Of a DNA stretch of 64,000 nucleotides, positions 45,693 to 54,217 are shown one piece after another; position 1 is the first letter of the stretch; every line of letters begins with the position of its first letter. Source of the stretch: Siphonobacter curvatus (GTDB lineage Bacteria > Bacteroidota > Bacteroidia > Cytophagales > Spirosomataceae); NCBI RefSeq assembly GCF_002943425.1, contig NZ_PTRA01000010.1:1-64000 (forward strand), read 5' to 3'. A model generated the notes under the pieces. The model saw only the letters and a list, made by a program, of their open reading frames with translations. It was not told the DNA's origin and did no database searches. The position numbers were made by a program, and so were the translations under genes.

Positions 45693-45714
45693 GCTGTATC
45701 TCTGCTGTATCTAT
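45693..45714. repeat. 11-bp tandem repeat with flanking GATAC/GTATC words
   Basis: GCTGTATCTCT (45693-45703) is followed directly by GCTGTATCTAT (45704-45714). GATACAA lies at 45682 and GATACAAG at 45753, giving inverted arrangements. The 11-bp period is one helical turn, and the repeat is just upstream of the first gene of the conjugation module. Possible operator or initiation site. Confidence 0.5.
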
Positions 45715-46382
45715 TGATAATCAGACGATTATTTTTATTTCCAATAATAAAAGATACAAGTCTGAGCTAGTAAAAGTGGCTAGCAAAGAAGGCTCCCCTT
45801 ACCAACATGGACTTAATTTTTAAAAAAATTGATGAAGACACTTTCGGCGCATTTATCTTATCATTTGTCAGTTTAATCTTTAGAAAATGTCTTTTCAAAA
45901 AATTAACTCTATTCACTATACGCACATATAATTATTTTTATTAATTTTATAGCATAAATCAGTACCAACCTACGTTTTAAGCTATTGCTCCAGCCCTTTG
46001 TTATCGGGACACGTCTTTTTTGACCCTAGCAAAAAGGAGCCGAACTAGTCAGCCGCTACTGACTAGTTTTTTTTAGGGTACTCTTTAAGGGAAGAAGCCC
46101 GGTTTTCTGAGGCGTCTTTGGCCGCCTGAGTAGTTTTGATTAAGCGTTTTTTAAAATTCAATGGTCCGTTGACCTAGCGTTAAATTTTAGGCTTTTAAAC
46201 GATACAAGCGAAGGCTTCATTACTTACCTTTACCCTAGCCCCTGCGTTATCCCCTGACGCTGAGGATCATTCCTTTGGATTGCCGCCTCGCTGGGGCTTT
46301 CTATTACTGCGTAGCGCTTTCTTACGTTTAGTCCCCTTTCGCTTGTTTCGAGTCTTTTCACCACCTACCGTCATGTATCCTT
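45715..46382. other. AT-rich gap between the conjugation module and the receiver gene
   Basis: No convincing gene. A 45-codon plus-strand frame at 45807-45944 (lysine/phenylalanine-rich) is weak. The stretch 45800-45960 is strongly AT-rich. A plus-strand terminator is at 46043-46074. Origin of transfer or a small RNA could lie here; neither is proven. Confidence 0.35.
46043..46074 (+). terminator. Plus-strand terminator without an assigned gene
   Basis: A 10-bp perfect stem (46043-46052 with 46059-46068), 6-base loop, ending in a run of eight T (46067-46074). No plus-strand gene lies upstream within the conjugation module. It may end a short transcript from the AT-rich gap. Confidence 0.65.
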
Positions 46383-46769
46383 ATGCACACGTTTCCTTTG
46401 GTATTAATTGTAGACGACGATGAAGATGATCAGGAATTCTTAAAGATTGTCGCTGAACAATCGGCGTTTCCCGGTCAACTACTCTTTGCTCAGGATGGCC
46501 GGCAGGCCTTGGAGCTGCTGGCCTCTCAACAGCCCGATCTGGTTATTTCCGACGTCAACATGCCCCGCATGAACGGATTGGAGCTCTTAGCGCACCTAAA
46601 GACATCTACGCAGTGGCAACAAATCCCCTTTATTTTGCTCACAACGAATGGAAGCCAGGAAGCCAGCGAACGAGCTTACGCGCAGGGAGTTACTCAGTTT
46701 TTAAGTAAGCCCAGTTCGCAGACCGAACTCGCGCAACTCTGGAAGCAACTCACGCACGCCTACTGCTAA
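46383..46769 (+). CDS. CheY-like stand-alone response regulator receiver
   Basis: 128 residues, a single receiver domain. Acidic pocket Asp11-Asp13 (LIVDDDEDDQEF), phosphorylation site Asp57 in LVISDVNMPRMNG, Thr87 in ILLTTNG and Lys109 in FLSKPSS are all present. The extended acidic N-terminal run is typical of receivers that pair with hybrid or bacteriophytochrome kinases (Rcp1-like). No kinase is next to it. Confidence 0.92.
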   Translation: MHTFPLVLIVDDDEDDQEFLKIVAEQSAFPGQLLFAQDGRQALELLASQQPDLVISDVNMPRMNGLELLAHLKTSTQWQQIPFILLTTNGSQEASERAYAQGVTQFLSKPSSQTELAQLWKQLTHAYC

Positions 46770-46828
46770 GCACGAGCGGATTCAGCCCTTGCCAAGCATT
46801 TCCCTAAGCACCCCTTATGCTGAAAAGT

Positions 46829-46850
46829 AAGCCCCAAACTAGGGGCTTCT
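46829..46850 (+). terminator. Hairpin after the receiver gene
   Basis: AAGCCCC/GGGGCTT stem (46829-46835 with 46842-46848), 60 bases after the stop. The following T-run is weak. Confidence 0.45.
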
Positions 46851-47125
46851 GGTGTAGTCTTAACGCCTGTACCCCAGAAAGTCGTTTGGTCCTTCTTTAG
46901 GCACAAAAGCCTCTTCTGAAGCAAAACTCCTGTATAGCGTAGCCGGACTCCTACCCTTTTATAAAAAAACGGTCCTGGCTTTAGTCCTGGTCTGAGGGCA
47001 CCGTAAAAAAGCTACGCTAGCTGGGGCCCCTGGGGACTCCTCTGCCGGCTCGTTTACCGTAGGCATGCGGCGTAGAAGGACTTTCGGGGAAAACAAAGGA
47101 CAGCGTCTTTTAGGAGCGCATACGC
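46851..47125. other. Gap with no gene
   Basis: I see no coding frame or clear signal between the receiver terminator and the hydrolase remnant. Confidence 0.35.
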
Positions 47126-47550
47126 CTACTTTTTAAGTGTATTAAACCATTCAAGGGTGCGTCATAGATGACTTCCGTGGGTACCTGATAGCCGTTGGGA
47201 ATGCGCGTAAGCTGCGTGGTAGAGGCGCCCAGGCTCAGCATCGACTTTACGACTTCGGCCGTATCTAAATAGGCCATGTATTCGTCCTGATCGCTGTGCA
47301 ATAAATGCAAAGGCGTTTTTGGAGCCAGCCCGTTAGATCATTGTCGGCCAGGGCTTTGCCAATCTCCGAGTCGGGATTCTGCACATCCGCCTTATACTAA
47401 TCCGTACAGATCCCGTGAAAACTTTCGGTAATCAGCTGCGCCTCCGTAGGCCGGTTCCAAATCCGCTCCGCATAGGGTGCGTTGACTTACACATGCGCAG
47501 GTAACCGAATACCTTTCATGAGCACGAAAGACTTTTACTAGGGATCGTTC
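47126..47550 (-). pseudogene. Decayed alpha/beta hydrolase (lipase/S9-like C-terminal part)
   Basis: Reading the minus strand, pieces of one protein appear in different frames: VNAPYAERIWNRPTEAQLI, then PDSEIGKALADNDLTGW, then LHLLHSDQDEYMAYLDTAEV and TQLTRIPNGYQVPTEV, then LEWFNTLKK and a stop at 47126. At least two in-frame stops (after RLPAHV and after HGICTD) and two frameshifts (near 47310 and 47150) separate them. The HSDQDEY segment is the catalytic-aspartate region of alpha/beta hydrolases. The expected catalytic His appears as Gln (NGYQ instead of NGYH). Confidence 0.7.
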
Positions 47551-47578
47551 TGCTACAGTTTATGTTAGCCGTCATCCC

Positions 47579-47607
47579 TTGTTTTTACGGGTAATCATTT
47601 ATATTTC
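47579..47607 (+). promoter_or_regulatory. Candidate promoter of the first PAS-LuxR gene
   Basis: TTG (47579-47581), 18-base spacer, TATATTTC (47600-47607), one mismatch to TAnnTTTG, 36 bases before the ATG. The paralogue at 51405 has the similar TATTTTTCTTCC at 51376-51387, 17 bases before its ATG. Confidence 0.35.
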
Positions 47608-47643
47608 TTCTTTCAAACTTACCCTATTCTTACTACCACACTA

Positions 47644-48414
47644 ATGAACTCAATCGCACTCACGGAAGCAAAGAAATTTTGGAAAAAAGCTACGCAGTAC
47701 AAGCAGGCGCCGGACCTGGATCTGGAAACGGAACTGCTGGTCCACCAGCGGATTCTTACGCTTTTTCACGTAGGCCCCTACTATTACTTTATCTTTAATT
47801 TAACCAATAGCCAGGTTGAATACACCAGTGAATCGATACGCGAAGTACTGGGCTGCGCGCCGGAGGACTTTGGCCCCCCCTTTACCCTAGCTCAGATCCA
47901 TCCTGAAGATCTATCCTACTTTCTGAACTTTGAGCACACGGCCGTTGACTTTTTCGGTCAACTACCGCCCGAGCAGATTCGCCGCTACAAGGTTAGTTAT
48001 GATTACCGCATTAAACGAAGGGATGGTCAGTACATCCGTTTACTCCATCAACTCGTCACCCTGCAAGGGGATGAAGAAGGGAGTGTACTCCGCAGCTTAG
48101 GTATTCATACGGATATCACCTCTTTTAAAAAGGAGGGAAAGCCCATGCTTTCTTTTATCGATTTAGAAGGCGACGACTCCTTTATCAATGTAACGCCCAT
48201 GGAAGTGTTTGCTCCGGTTAAGCCCGTCTTGACTCAACGCGAAAAGCAGGTGCTTCGGGCCCTGATGAACGGCATGGCCAGTAAACAGGTAGCCGGCTAT
48301 TTATCGATTGCCAAAGAAACCGTAGACCGACACCGCAAAAACATGCTGGCCAAAACCAGCACTAGCTCGACGGCCGAACTCATCAGTAAAGCCGTTAATG
48401 AAGGCTGGTTATAA
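47644..48414 (+). CDS. PAS domain - LuxR-type HTH regulator (copy 1)
   Basis: 256 residues. A PAS fold at about 45-160 (YYYFIFNLTNSQVEYTSES..., IHPEDLSYFLNFE, VSYDYRIKRRDGQYIRLLHQ, LGIHTDITSFK) senses an unknown signal. The GerE/LuxR HTH at about 192-256 shows LTQREKQVLRALMNGMASKQ and KETVDRHRKNMLAKT. There is no receiver or kinase domain, so it looks like a one-component regulator. It is very similar along its whole length to the protein at 51405-52175, including the last residues (E-G-W-[LV]). Confidence 0.9.
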   Translation: MNSIALTEAKKFWKKATQYKQAPDLDLETELLVHQRILTLFHVGPYYYFIFNLTNSQVEYTSESIREVLGCAPEDFGPPFTLAQIHPEDLSYFLNFEHTAVDFFGQLPPEQIRRYKVSYDYRIKRRDGQYIRLLHQLVTLQGDEEGSVLRSLGIHTDITSFKKEGKPMLSFIDLEGDDSFINVTPMEVFAPVKPVLTQREKQVLRALMNGMASKQVAGYLSIAKETVDRHRKNMLAKTSTSSTAELISKAVNEGWL

Positions 48415-48425
48415 GACATTGCTAG

Positions 48426-48471
48426 AAAAAGCCTAGGTTTGCTCCCCCGCGGGGCATTCCAAAGGCTTTTT
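48426..48471. terminator. Bidirectional terminator between convergent genes
   Basis: Stem AAAAAGCCT/AGGCTTTTT (48426-48434 with 48463-48471) with an inner CCCCGCGGGG palindrome. A- and T-runs on both sides suit both the PAS-LuxR gene and the convergent lipoprotein gene. Confidence 0.7.
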
Positions 48472-48528
48472 CAGACGTTTGCAAGGCGGCACAAACGCTT
48501 TTCGCAAAAGCGGCACCCGGGTAATTAG

Positions 48529-50538
48529 TTAATAACTACAATTTGATTTTTCCGTAACGTTGATTCGGATGCTGTACATGTCGTAATCACGCAGGTAATA
48601 GGTGCTGGCCGCCACATCTACCTTTGAAGAACTCACCAGATTATCCGTTTTATCACTGATCTGAGCCAGATCCGATTTTAAGGGAACGGAAATGGCAAAG
48701 TCGGGACTGATATACAAGCGTTGCGTAAAGTTGCCGGCCGATAGCCAAACGATGGAATTAACGGGTAGGTAAAACCATACCTTGCCATCGATCATGGTGG
48801 CGTATGAGCGGCCGTAGGTTCGACCACAGCCGTAATCCACACCGGTGTTCTGATAATCGATCCAAAGGGTACCATTGGGCTTAGCACTTAGCTTATTGGG
48901 GCAGTTATAGGTCACGTCCACTTCGACGAAGGCCATGGCTGCATTGGTATACTGCGGCAACGTCGAGCTAGGCTTACCTGTCACGCTTACCGTCAGGGCC
49001 GGGCTCGCCGTAAAAGCCTTTTCACTAAGCACCTTGCGCGCACAGGTTCCCTGCCCTGAACTTTCGTACAGTACCGCCTTACACTTGAGGTTATTCGGCA
49101 GAATTACACTGTATTGCGTGGCCGTACCATAGAGGCTGATGTAGGGCAGACTTAAGCCAATGGGCAAATCCTGGCCAGGCTGTAGGTCAATGCCGTAGTC
49201 ATAGCCCGGGAAGTAATAATTGGTGAGGCGGTCGCTTACCTCCCGAATGGGGGGACGGGTCAAGGTACCGTCGATGGTGACCAGCGACGCATTGACGTCA
49301 ACGCTGGCCTGCAGACCACCCGCTAGTGGCGTCCGTGCGGTGGCACTAGCCAGCCCCCGGATCAGGAGCCGGTTATTTTCGGATTTTATTCGGACTTGAT
49401 TTCCCGTTTTTTCGGCATCCTGCACACTAGAAATCATGCCTTTATAATCGTAGAGCAACAGATCCCCCGCTTTGACGGTCGCATTGGTGTTGGGATTGTA
49501 ATTAGTAGATGGAATTTCCAGGCTTAGTTCACTTTGTCCCTGGAAGGTAACCACCTGATAGATTTTATACGTCCGGGTCACGGGCCTATCGTATTCCTGA
49601 CACACCTCATGGTCTTTTTCCAGCGTTTGGGTAGCCGTTCCGTTTTTAATGACGGACCCCGCTTTCATGACTTCGCATTTGAAGTCTTTGACCAGGTAGG
49701 TCACCGTCGTATCCTTTAAAGGGGCCTGTATTTTCCAGTCCGCCCAAGCTATGTCTACCTTGCTTTTCAAGTCATTGGCCGAATTGGCGTATCCGTTCTG
49801 GTAATACTGATACGTATCATAGGTAATGAAAAACGAAGCATCCTTGGTAGCGAGTTGCTCTAAGGTCAGCCGCGTCGTATCGCTTTTATAGTTGACCCGG
49901 GTAGCTCCGCTCAAACGAAGCTTGGCCTGGTAGCCATTCCAGGTCTGGGGGCTGGCAATTTCGTAGTAGACGTTTTCATCGGCGAGGGTTTTGGGGCCAC
50001 CCAACGTTTGGATTTGATCCGGCTGCGCGAATCTTTTGAGGGACTGGCGTAAGGGCACCTCCGCATAGACCACTTCCCGGGGTAATTTCGCTTTGGTGAA
50101 CACGGGGGCAAAGAGCATCTGATAATCCGTACGCGAGGTCAAGGTAAAGTGATGGGTTTGACTGAGCACATCCGGACCCTCCAGCGTCACATCAATTTGC
50201 AACGGAGTCGCGGGCGTCGGATTGACTCCGGGTTTCAATGCAAAGGGCAAACGGCCTTGCGTAAACGTTAAGGTACGCAAGGTATTACCTTTTTCATCGG
50301 TGAGCTTACCCGCATCCCGACCCGTGATTCGGCCAATGATCAGACCCGGCAAGGGTTCCGAAGCCACGGCGTTGCTAAGTTTAATTTCCCCGACCCGGCC
50401 TAAGAAAGCCGTGCTTACGGTAAGATTAACTCCCTCAAAGGGGTTGAGTTGCTGACAACTGTTGAGCACAAGGCCCAGCAAAAGAAGGGCCAGGGGCCAG
50501 CGGCCCCGAGTGTAGATAAGCGAACTGATAAAGTGCAT
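48529..50538 (-). CDS. Large unknown lipoprotein
   Basis: 669 residues. Signal sequence with lipobox LVLNSC (Cys about residue 28), so it is probably a lipidated envelope protein. The body is beta-rich with many Thr/Ser/Tyr and seven or so cysteines after the lipobox, several in the last third (NLKCKAVLYESSGQGTC, YGCGRTYG, SNCSY at the very end). I do not recognise a family. It is the second gene after the outer-membrane protein gene (11 bases apart), suggesting a two-gene envelope operon flanked by the two PAS-LuxR regulators. Confidence 0.7.
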   Translation of the reverse strand: MHFISSLIYTRGRWPLALLLLGLVLNSCQQLNPFEGVNLTVSTAFLGRVGEIKLSNAVASEPLPGLIIGRITGRDAGKLTDEKGNTLRTLTFTQGRLPFALKPGVNPTPATPLQIDVTLEGPDVLSQTHHFTLTSRTDYQMLFAPVFTKAKLPREVVYAEVPLRQSLKRFAQPDQIQTLGGPKTLADENVYYEIASPQTWNGYQAKLRLSGATRVNYKSDTTRLTLEQLATKDASFFITYDTYQYYQNGYANSANDLKSKVDIAWADWKIQAPLKDTTVTYLVKDFKCEVMKAGSVIKNGTATQTLEKDHEVCQEYDRPVTRTYKIYQVVTFQGQSELSLEIPSTNYNPNTNATVKAGDLLLYDYKGMISSVQDAEKTGNQVRIKSENNRLLIRGLASATARTPLAGGLQASVDVNASLVTIDGTLTRPPIREVSDRLTNYYFPGYDYGIDLQPGQDLPIGLSLPYISLYGTATQYSVILPNNLKCKAVLYESSGQGTCARKVLSEKAFTASPALTVSVTGKPSSTLPQYTNAAMAFVEVDVTYNCPNKLSAKPNGTLWIDYQNTGVDYGCGRTYGRSYATMIDGKVWFYLPVNSIVWLSAGNFTQRLYISPDFAISVPLKSDLAQISDKTDNLVSSSKVDVAASTYYLRDYDMYSIRINVTEKSNCSY

Positions 50539-50549
50539 GGTGTGGGAGA

Positions 50550-51221
50550 TTACAAAAGTTTAAAAGCCAAGTTGATATTCAGCACGGGCCAGAACCGCCA
50601 GTCTTCCATATTTTTCTGCACTATGGCTTGTTGACCGGCCATGGGTGTAAACAAATTCGTTCCGCTCAGATGCACCTTCGGCGCTTGCGTATAATAGGTA
50701 CCCAGCTCCAGGCCTACGCTAAAGCGTTTACGAGGCAGCGCCCGGCCGATACCGATTCCCGCAAAGGGAACTACCTGCCCACTGTAATCGGCTTCAAAGG
50801 ACATTGAACCCAGCTGTTCGGGCGTTAATTCCGTATCCCCATACACGTAACCCTGGTTCGGTTGAGCCGTCAAATGGGCCTTAGCCCCTAGGGTATAACC
50901 CACGCCTCCAAACACGCGAAACGCACTTTGAGCAAAGGGATGATAGTCTACCGATACGTTCACCGTAGACAAATTGATTTTCCCCTTCACGTTGACGGAT
51001 TCATCGGAAATATCCAGGGAGCGATTTAAGTTGACGCCTAACCAGTTATACCCAGCTTTCAGCGTCACGTGCGGGCTAAGACCGTAAGCCAGTTTCGCGC
51101 CGGGGGTCGTGCCCAGATCCAGCACCAGGCCTAGTTTAGTGGAAGAGTGCTGTGCCAGGCAAGGGCAATAGTTCAGCAGAAGCAGGGCTAGTAAAGCCCC
51201 GCAAATGTACAGGTGTTTCAT
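50550..51221 (-). CDS. Outer-membrane beta-barrel protein (OmpA/OprF-barrel or OmpW-like size)
   Basis: 223 residues from MKHLYICGALLAL (51221), which gives a signal peptide ending CLAQ; an ATG 20 codons upstream adds no signal. Alternating strands such as KLAYGLSPHVTLKAGYNWLG, NVSVDYHPFAQSAFRVFGGV-GYTLG and PFAGIGIGRALPRKRFSVGL with a C-terminal LNINLAFKLL strongly suggest an eight-stranded barrel. First gene of the operon with the large lipoprotein; transcribed divergently from PAS-LuxR copy 2. Confidence 0.8.
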   Translation of the reverse strand: MKHLYICGALLALLLLNYCPCLAQHSSTKLGLVLDLGTTPGAKLAYGLSPHVTLKAGYNWLGVNLNRSLDISDESVNVKGKINLSTVNVSVDYHPFAQSAFRVFGGVGYTLGAKAHLTAQPNQGYVYGDTELTPEQLGSMSFEADYSGQVVPFAGIGIGRALPRKRFSVGLELGTYYTQAPKVHLSGTNLFTPMAGQQAIVQKNMEDWRFWPVLNINLAFKLL

Positions 51222-51311
51222 AGAGTGGCGGTATGGGTAAAACAGGGCCAAGACACGCGCCGGTCTTGGTTTTAATTGCAAAATAAGCCCGCGTCCTTCC
51301 CCAAGAAAATA

Positions 51312-51340
51312 CCTATAAATGGCCAGACGCTCCTATAAAT
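51312..51340. promoter_or_regulatory. Direct repeats CCTATAAAT spaced 20 bp, divergent promoter region
   Basis: CCTATAAAT occurs at 51312-51320 and again at 51332-51340, exactly two helical turns apart. It lies between the outer-membrane protein gene and PAS-LuxR copy 2. This is a good layout for a regulator binding site, possibly for one of the PAS-LuxR proteins. Confidence 0.45.
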
Positions 51341-51404
51341 CTCCGGACAGGCTGGTAGCATTGCCTAACAATGAGTATTTTTCTTCCATGAAACTACTGA
51401 ACCC

Positions 51405-52175
51405 ATGACCTTACTTGCGTTTCAAGAAGCAAAAGAGATTTGGCAAAAAGCGGCCTATTATCAGGAAGCTAGCCCACTGGATTTAGCACTAGAACTACAA
51501 ATCCACCGAAAACTGCTCAATGTTTTCCAGGTCGGTCCCTACTACTATTACTTTTTTAACGTATCTACCGGTGAAATCGAGCACACCAGTGATGCCGTTC
51601 AAAAGGTACTCGGCTGCCCGCCCGAGGCCTTTTCCGTGCCCTACGCCTTTTCGCACATGCACCCGGAAGACTTGCCTTATTTTATCCAGTTCGAACGTAA
51701 AGTAACTGAATTTTTCAGGCAGCTAACCCCTAGCCAGGCCCTGCAATACAAGGTAAGCTATGACTTTCGTATCCGGCGGACGAATGGTGTTTACATACGC
51801 ATCCTTCATCAGGTGGTTACCCTGGAAGTAGGTGCTCCGGGTAGCGTGCTGCGGACTCTGGGGATTCATACCGACATTTCTGCCTTTAAACAGGCAGGCA
51901 CGCCCACCCTATCTCTTATCGGCATGGAAGGCCAGCCCTCCTATTTAAACGTCGCCACGGATTCCGTAGGACTGCCGAGCAAACCGGTGCTGACGCTGCG
52001 GGAAAAGCAAGTGCTTTCGGCCATTATGCTCGGAAAAGCCAGTAAGCAAATCGCCGATCTTTTTTCGATTACCAAAGAAACGGTAGATCGGCATCGGAAG
52101 AATATGCTCGAAAAGACCCAGACGCATTCGACGGCTGAGCTGGTAGCCAAAGCCCTGCAAGAAGGCTGGGTATAA
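51405..52175 (+). CDS. PAS domain - LuxR-type HTH regulator (copy 2)
   Basis: 256 residues, the same length and order as copy 1 at 47644-48414. PAS part: YYYYFFNVSTGEIEHTSDAV, MHPEDLPYFIQFERKV, YKVSYDFRIRRTNGVYIRIL, LGIHTDISAFK. HTH part: LTLREKQVLSAIMLGKASKQ and KETVDRHRKNMLEKTQ. The recognition helix (KETVDRHRKNML) is identical in the two copies, so they could compete for the same sites, while the PAS cores differ more. Confidence 0.9.
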   Translation: MTLLAFQEAKEIWQKAAYYQEASPLDLALELQIHRKLLNVFQVGPYYYYFFNVSTGEIEHTSDAVQKVLGCPPEAFSVPYAFSHMHPEDLPYFIQFERKVTEFFRQLTPSQALQYKVSYDFRIRRTNGVYIRILHQVVTLEVGAPGSVLRTLGIHTDISAFKQAGTPTLSLIGMEGQPSYLNVATDSVGLPSKPVLTLREKQVLSAIMLGKASKQIADLFSITKETVDRHRKNMLEKTQTHSTAELVAKALQEGWV

Positions 52176-52391
52176 GGCGTTCCGGAAAATTTACCAGCGT
52201 TGCACTAGCACTACTTTTGCAAATTATTCCCATCTTTAAGCGCCTAAGTTAGGCTACGCTTTAACCCCCACACCCTTTATGCACCTGAACTCCCTGAACG
52301 TATTTCGGGCTCCTAGGCTTTATTCATTGCCCTAGGTAAGGCTAGCGTTGATCTGCCTTTGAAAAGCATTCGTTTAATCCGCCACAATTCT

Positions 52392-53012
52392 ATGAAATTT
52401 CACTTCGGTTTCCTGCTCGCAGGAATCCTAACCGCGTGTACACCTGCCAAGGAGGTGACACCCGTCTTCCCGCGTTACTTTATCGGCGACAAAATTACCG
52501 TCACCCATCCGTTACGCTTACTACTGAAAGGGGGAGAAATTAAAGACCCTACCCTCATTCAGGCGTTCGTCAATCGCCAATCCCTGGGTTCGGTATTTTC
52601 GTTTGAAAATACGGCCATTCAGGGTGACACGGCCCTGTTCTTTGCTAGCCCTGATACCCTGCAGTTTAGCTTTGTAGCGGGTAAGCATACGGTCCAACAA
52701 ACCGGTAAGGAATTTACCATCACTGGTCCCCAAACGTCCGATGAAGCGTATCCCGAAGAGCTCGAGCGTTACTTTACCACTAAAAGTCTGCGCGCGGGTG
52801 ATACGGAGCCCGTGCAGCGGGTGTATAAAGCCTACGGCGATTACAATTACCTTGAGCTACCCGTACTCAGCTACTTTTTTAAAAGTAGTAAGGGGTATAC
52901 CTATGGCGGCGGCCGGGCGTATACGGAGCTGGATGAATCCAGCGCCCGTAATCTGCCCGCCGGGGATACGCTGCTGGTAAAAGCCTACCGGTTAGGCGTA
53001 AAGGCCCAGTAA
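52392..53012 (+). CDS. Unknown lipoprotein
   Basis: 206 residues from MKFHFGFLLAG (52392), giving a lipobox LTAC (Cys at about residue 16). An ATG 11 codons upstream is possible. The rest is beta-rich with no recognised family; a TYGGGRAYTELDES stretch lies near the end. TACTTTTGCA at 52212-52221 resembles a -7 element but without a -33 partner. Convergent with the gene at 53054. Confidence 0.65.
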   Translation: MKFHFGFLLAGILTACTPAKEVTPVFPRYFIGDKITVTHPLRLLLKGGEIKDPTLIQAFVNRQSLGSVFSFENTAIQGDTALFFASPDTLQFSFVAGKHTVQQTGKEFTITGPQTSDEAYPEELERYFTTKSLRAGDTEPVQRVYKAYGDYNYLELPVLSYFFKSSKGYTYGGGRAYTELDESSARNLPAGDTLLVKAYRLGVKAQ

Positions 53013-53047
53013 GCAGGGCTGGATAAGCAAGTTTATCCAGTCCTGCT
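53012..53047 (+). terminator. Hairpin between convergent genes
   Basis: 15-bp stem with one G-T pair (53012-53026 with 53033-53047), 6-base loop, starting at the stop codon. No long T-run, but the position between convergent genes fits termination. Confidence 0.5.
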
Positions 53048-53053
53048 GATCTA

Positions 53054-54217
53054 TTACCAATAGCTTTCAATGGTCTTCATCAGGTCGTTGAGTATTTCCA
53101 GTAGTCGCTTTCTATCATATTCTTCCACTACGTAGGCGTTGCTACGGAGGCTTTGGGCCGAAACCTGCGCTTTTTGAGGCGTAGCGACATAGGGAGCCAG
53201 CCGCTTAAAGAGTCCGCTCAGAGAAGTAGCCTTGAGATACTTACGCTCAAAGGCTACTTTGAGCAGCAGGCCCAATTGAGTCACCGTAAGAGTGGTTTGC
53301 ACGCTTTGATCAGCAGCCGGTTCGGACCAGTCGTCTGCTTGCTGCAACGCTCGTTTTTTTTCGAGGTAGTCGATTTCTTCGGCTAACCAGCGGCTCAGGA
53401 ATTCACGCGGGGTTTCTAGGCCCGGGTACAAAGCTTCCGGCACTTGCTGGGGAAGCTGTTTGAGTTCCTTGGCCAGTTTCCATGTCCGGATCAGCTGCTC
53501 CTGCTCATCTTCGCTATCCGATACATACGCCTGCACCCAGCCCTGTACATACGAAAGGTAAAACGGCGGATTCACCTGAAAAGCCATCAAGTGCGCGTCC
53601 AGCCAGGAAAAGCCGCGTTCTGCGGCTTGCGCAGGGGGGCCTTGCTCAAGAGCGGTTAACAGGCGCTGCAGGTGCAGAACCTGCTGAAAGGTCAGGGGCT
53701 GTTGGCCGGATTCACGCATCACATACGCGTGTAGCGCTTTTATAAACCCCGCAACCAGGGCAGGATCACAGGCCTGGGCGAGTAGCTGGCCCTCGAGTTG
53801 TTGCAAACGGACTTGCTGCTGGGGCCGGGCCCGCTCTTGGTAAAGCTGAGGAATAGGCGTTTGTAAACTCAACTGGGCCGCATACCGGCTTTGTACAAAA
53901 TGCAGGAGTGCGTCCAGACTCGATAGCGACTGCGCATAGAGTTGTTGCAGCTCCAAAGGCGTTGCTTCCTGACTTTTGGCTAGCGTAGTATCGTGTAAGG
54001 CAATGAGCGTGGCGTGATAGGTTTGCAGGCGCTGGTGACACTGGTCCCTGCTTTCTACCTGGAGCAAGTCGGCCTGGAGTGCCGCCGGAAAGCGTTCTTT
54101 TTCTTCTTGCAAAAGAGCTAAGGTTTGCTGGCGCTGCTGGGAAGTGAATTGAGCCACGCGCTGCAGTGGAAGCACGGCAAATGCTTCCGTTGCCCGTAGG
54201 GCATACGAGTGATCCAT
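53054..54217 (-). CDS. Unknown helical protein, glutamine/leucine-rich
   Basis: 387 residues from MDHSYALRATE (54217); an ATG ten codons upstream is possible. Almost entirely helical, very rich in Leu and Gln. The last ~85 residues (TLTVTQLGLLLKVAFERKYL, then ATPQKAQVSAQSLRSNAY and a final helix) resemble the C-terminal domain pattern of regulators and unknown proteins on Bacteroidetes mobile elements (RteC-like arrangement), but this is a weak similarity. No signal peptide, so cytoplasmic. Confidence 0.6.
   Translation of the reverse strand: MDHSYALRATEAFAVLPLQRVAQFTSQQRQQTLALLQEEKERFPAALQADLLQVESRDQCHQRLQTYHATLIALHDTTLAKSQEATPLELQQLYAQSLSSLDALLHFVQSRYAAQLSLQTPIPQLYQERARPQQQVRLQQLEGQLLAQACDPALVAGFIKALHAYVMRESGQQPLTFQQVLHLQRLLTALEQGPPAQAAERGFSWLDAHLMAFQVNPPFYLSYVQGWVQAYVSDSEDEQEQLIRTWKLAKELKQLPQQVPEALYPGLETPREFLSRWLAEEIDYLEKKRALQQADDWSEPAADQSVQTTLTVTQLGLLLKVAFERKYLKATSLSGLFKRLAPYVATPQKAQVSAQSLRSNAYVVEEYDRKRLLEILNDLMKTIESYW

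Noticed and set aside
45807-45944. 45-codon plus-strand frame in the AT-rich gap
   Set aside because: Lysine/phenylalanine-rich as expected from AT-rich noncoding sequence; no conserved features.
52212-52221. TACTTTTGCA, a perfect-looking -7 element upstream of the lipoprotein gene at 52392
   Set aside because: No TTG at the right distance and 170 bases from the start codon; not called as a promoter.
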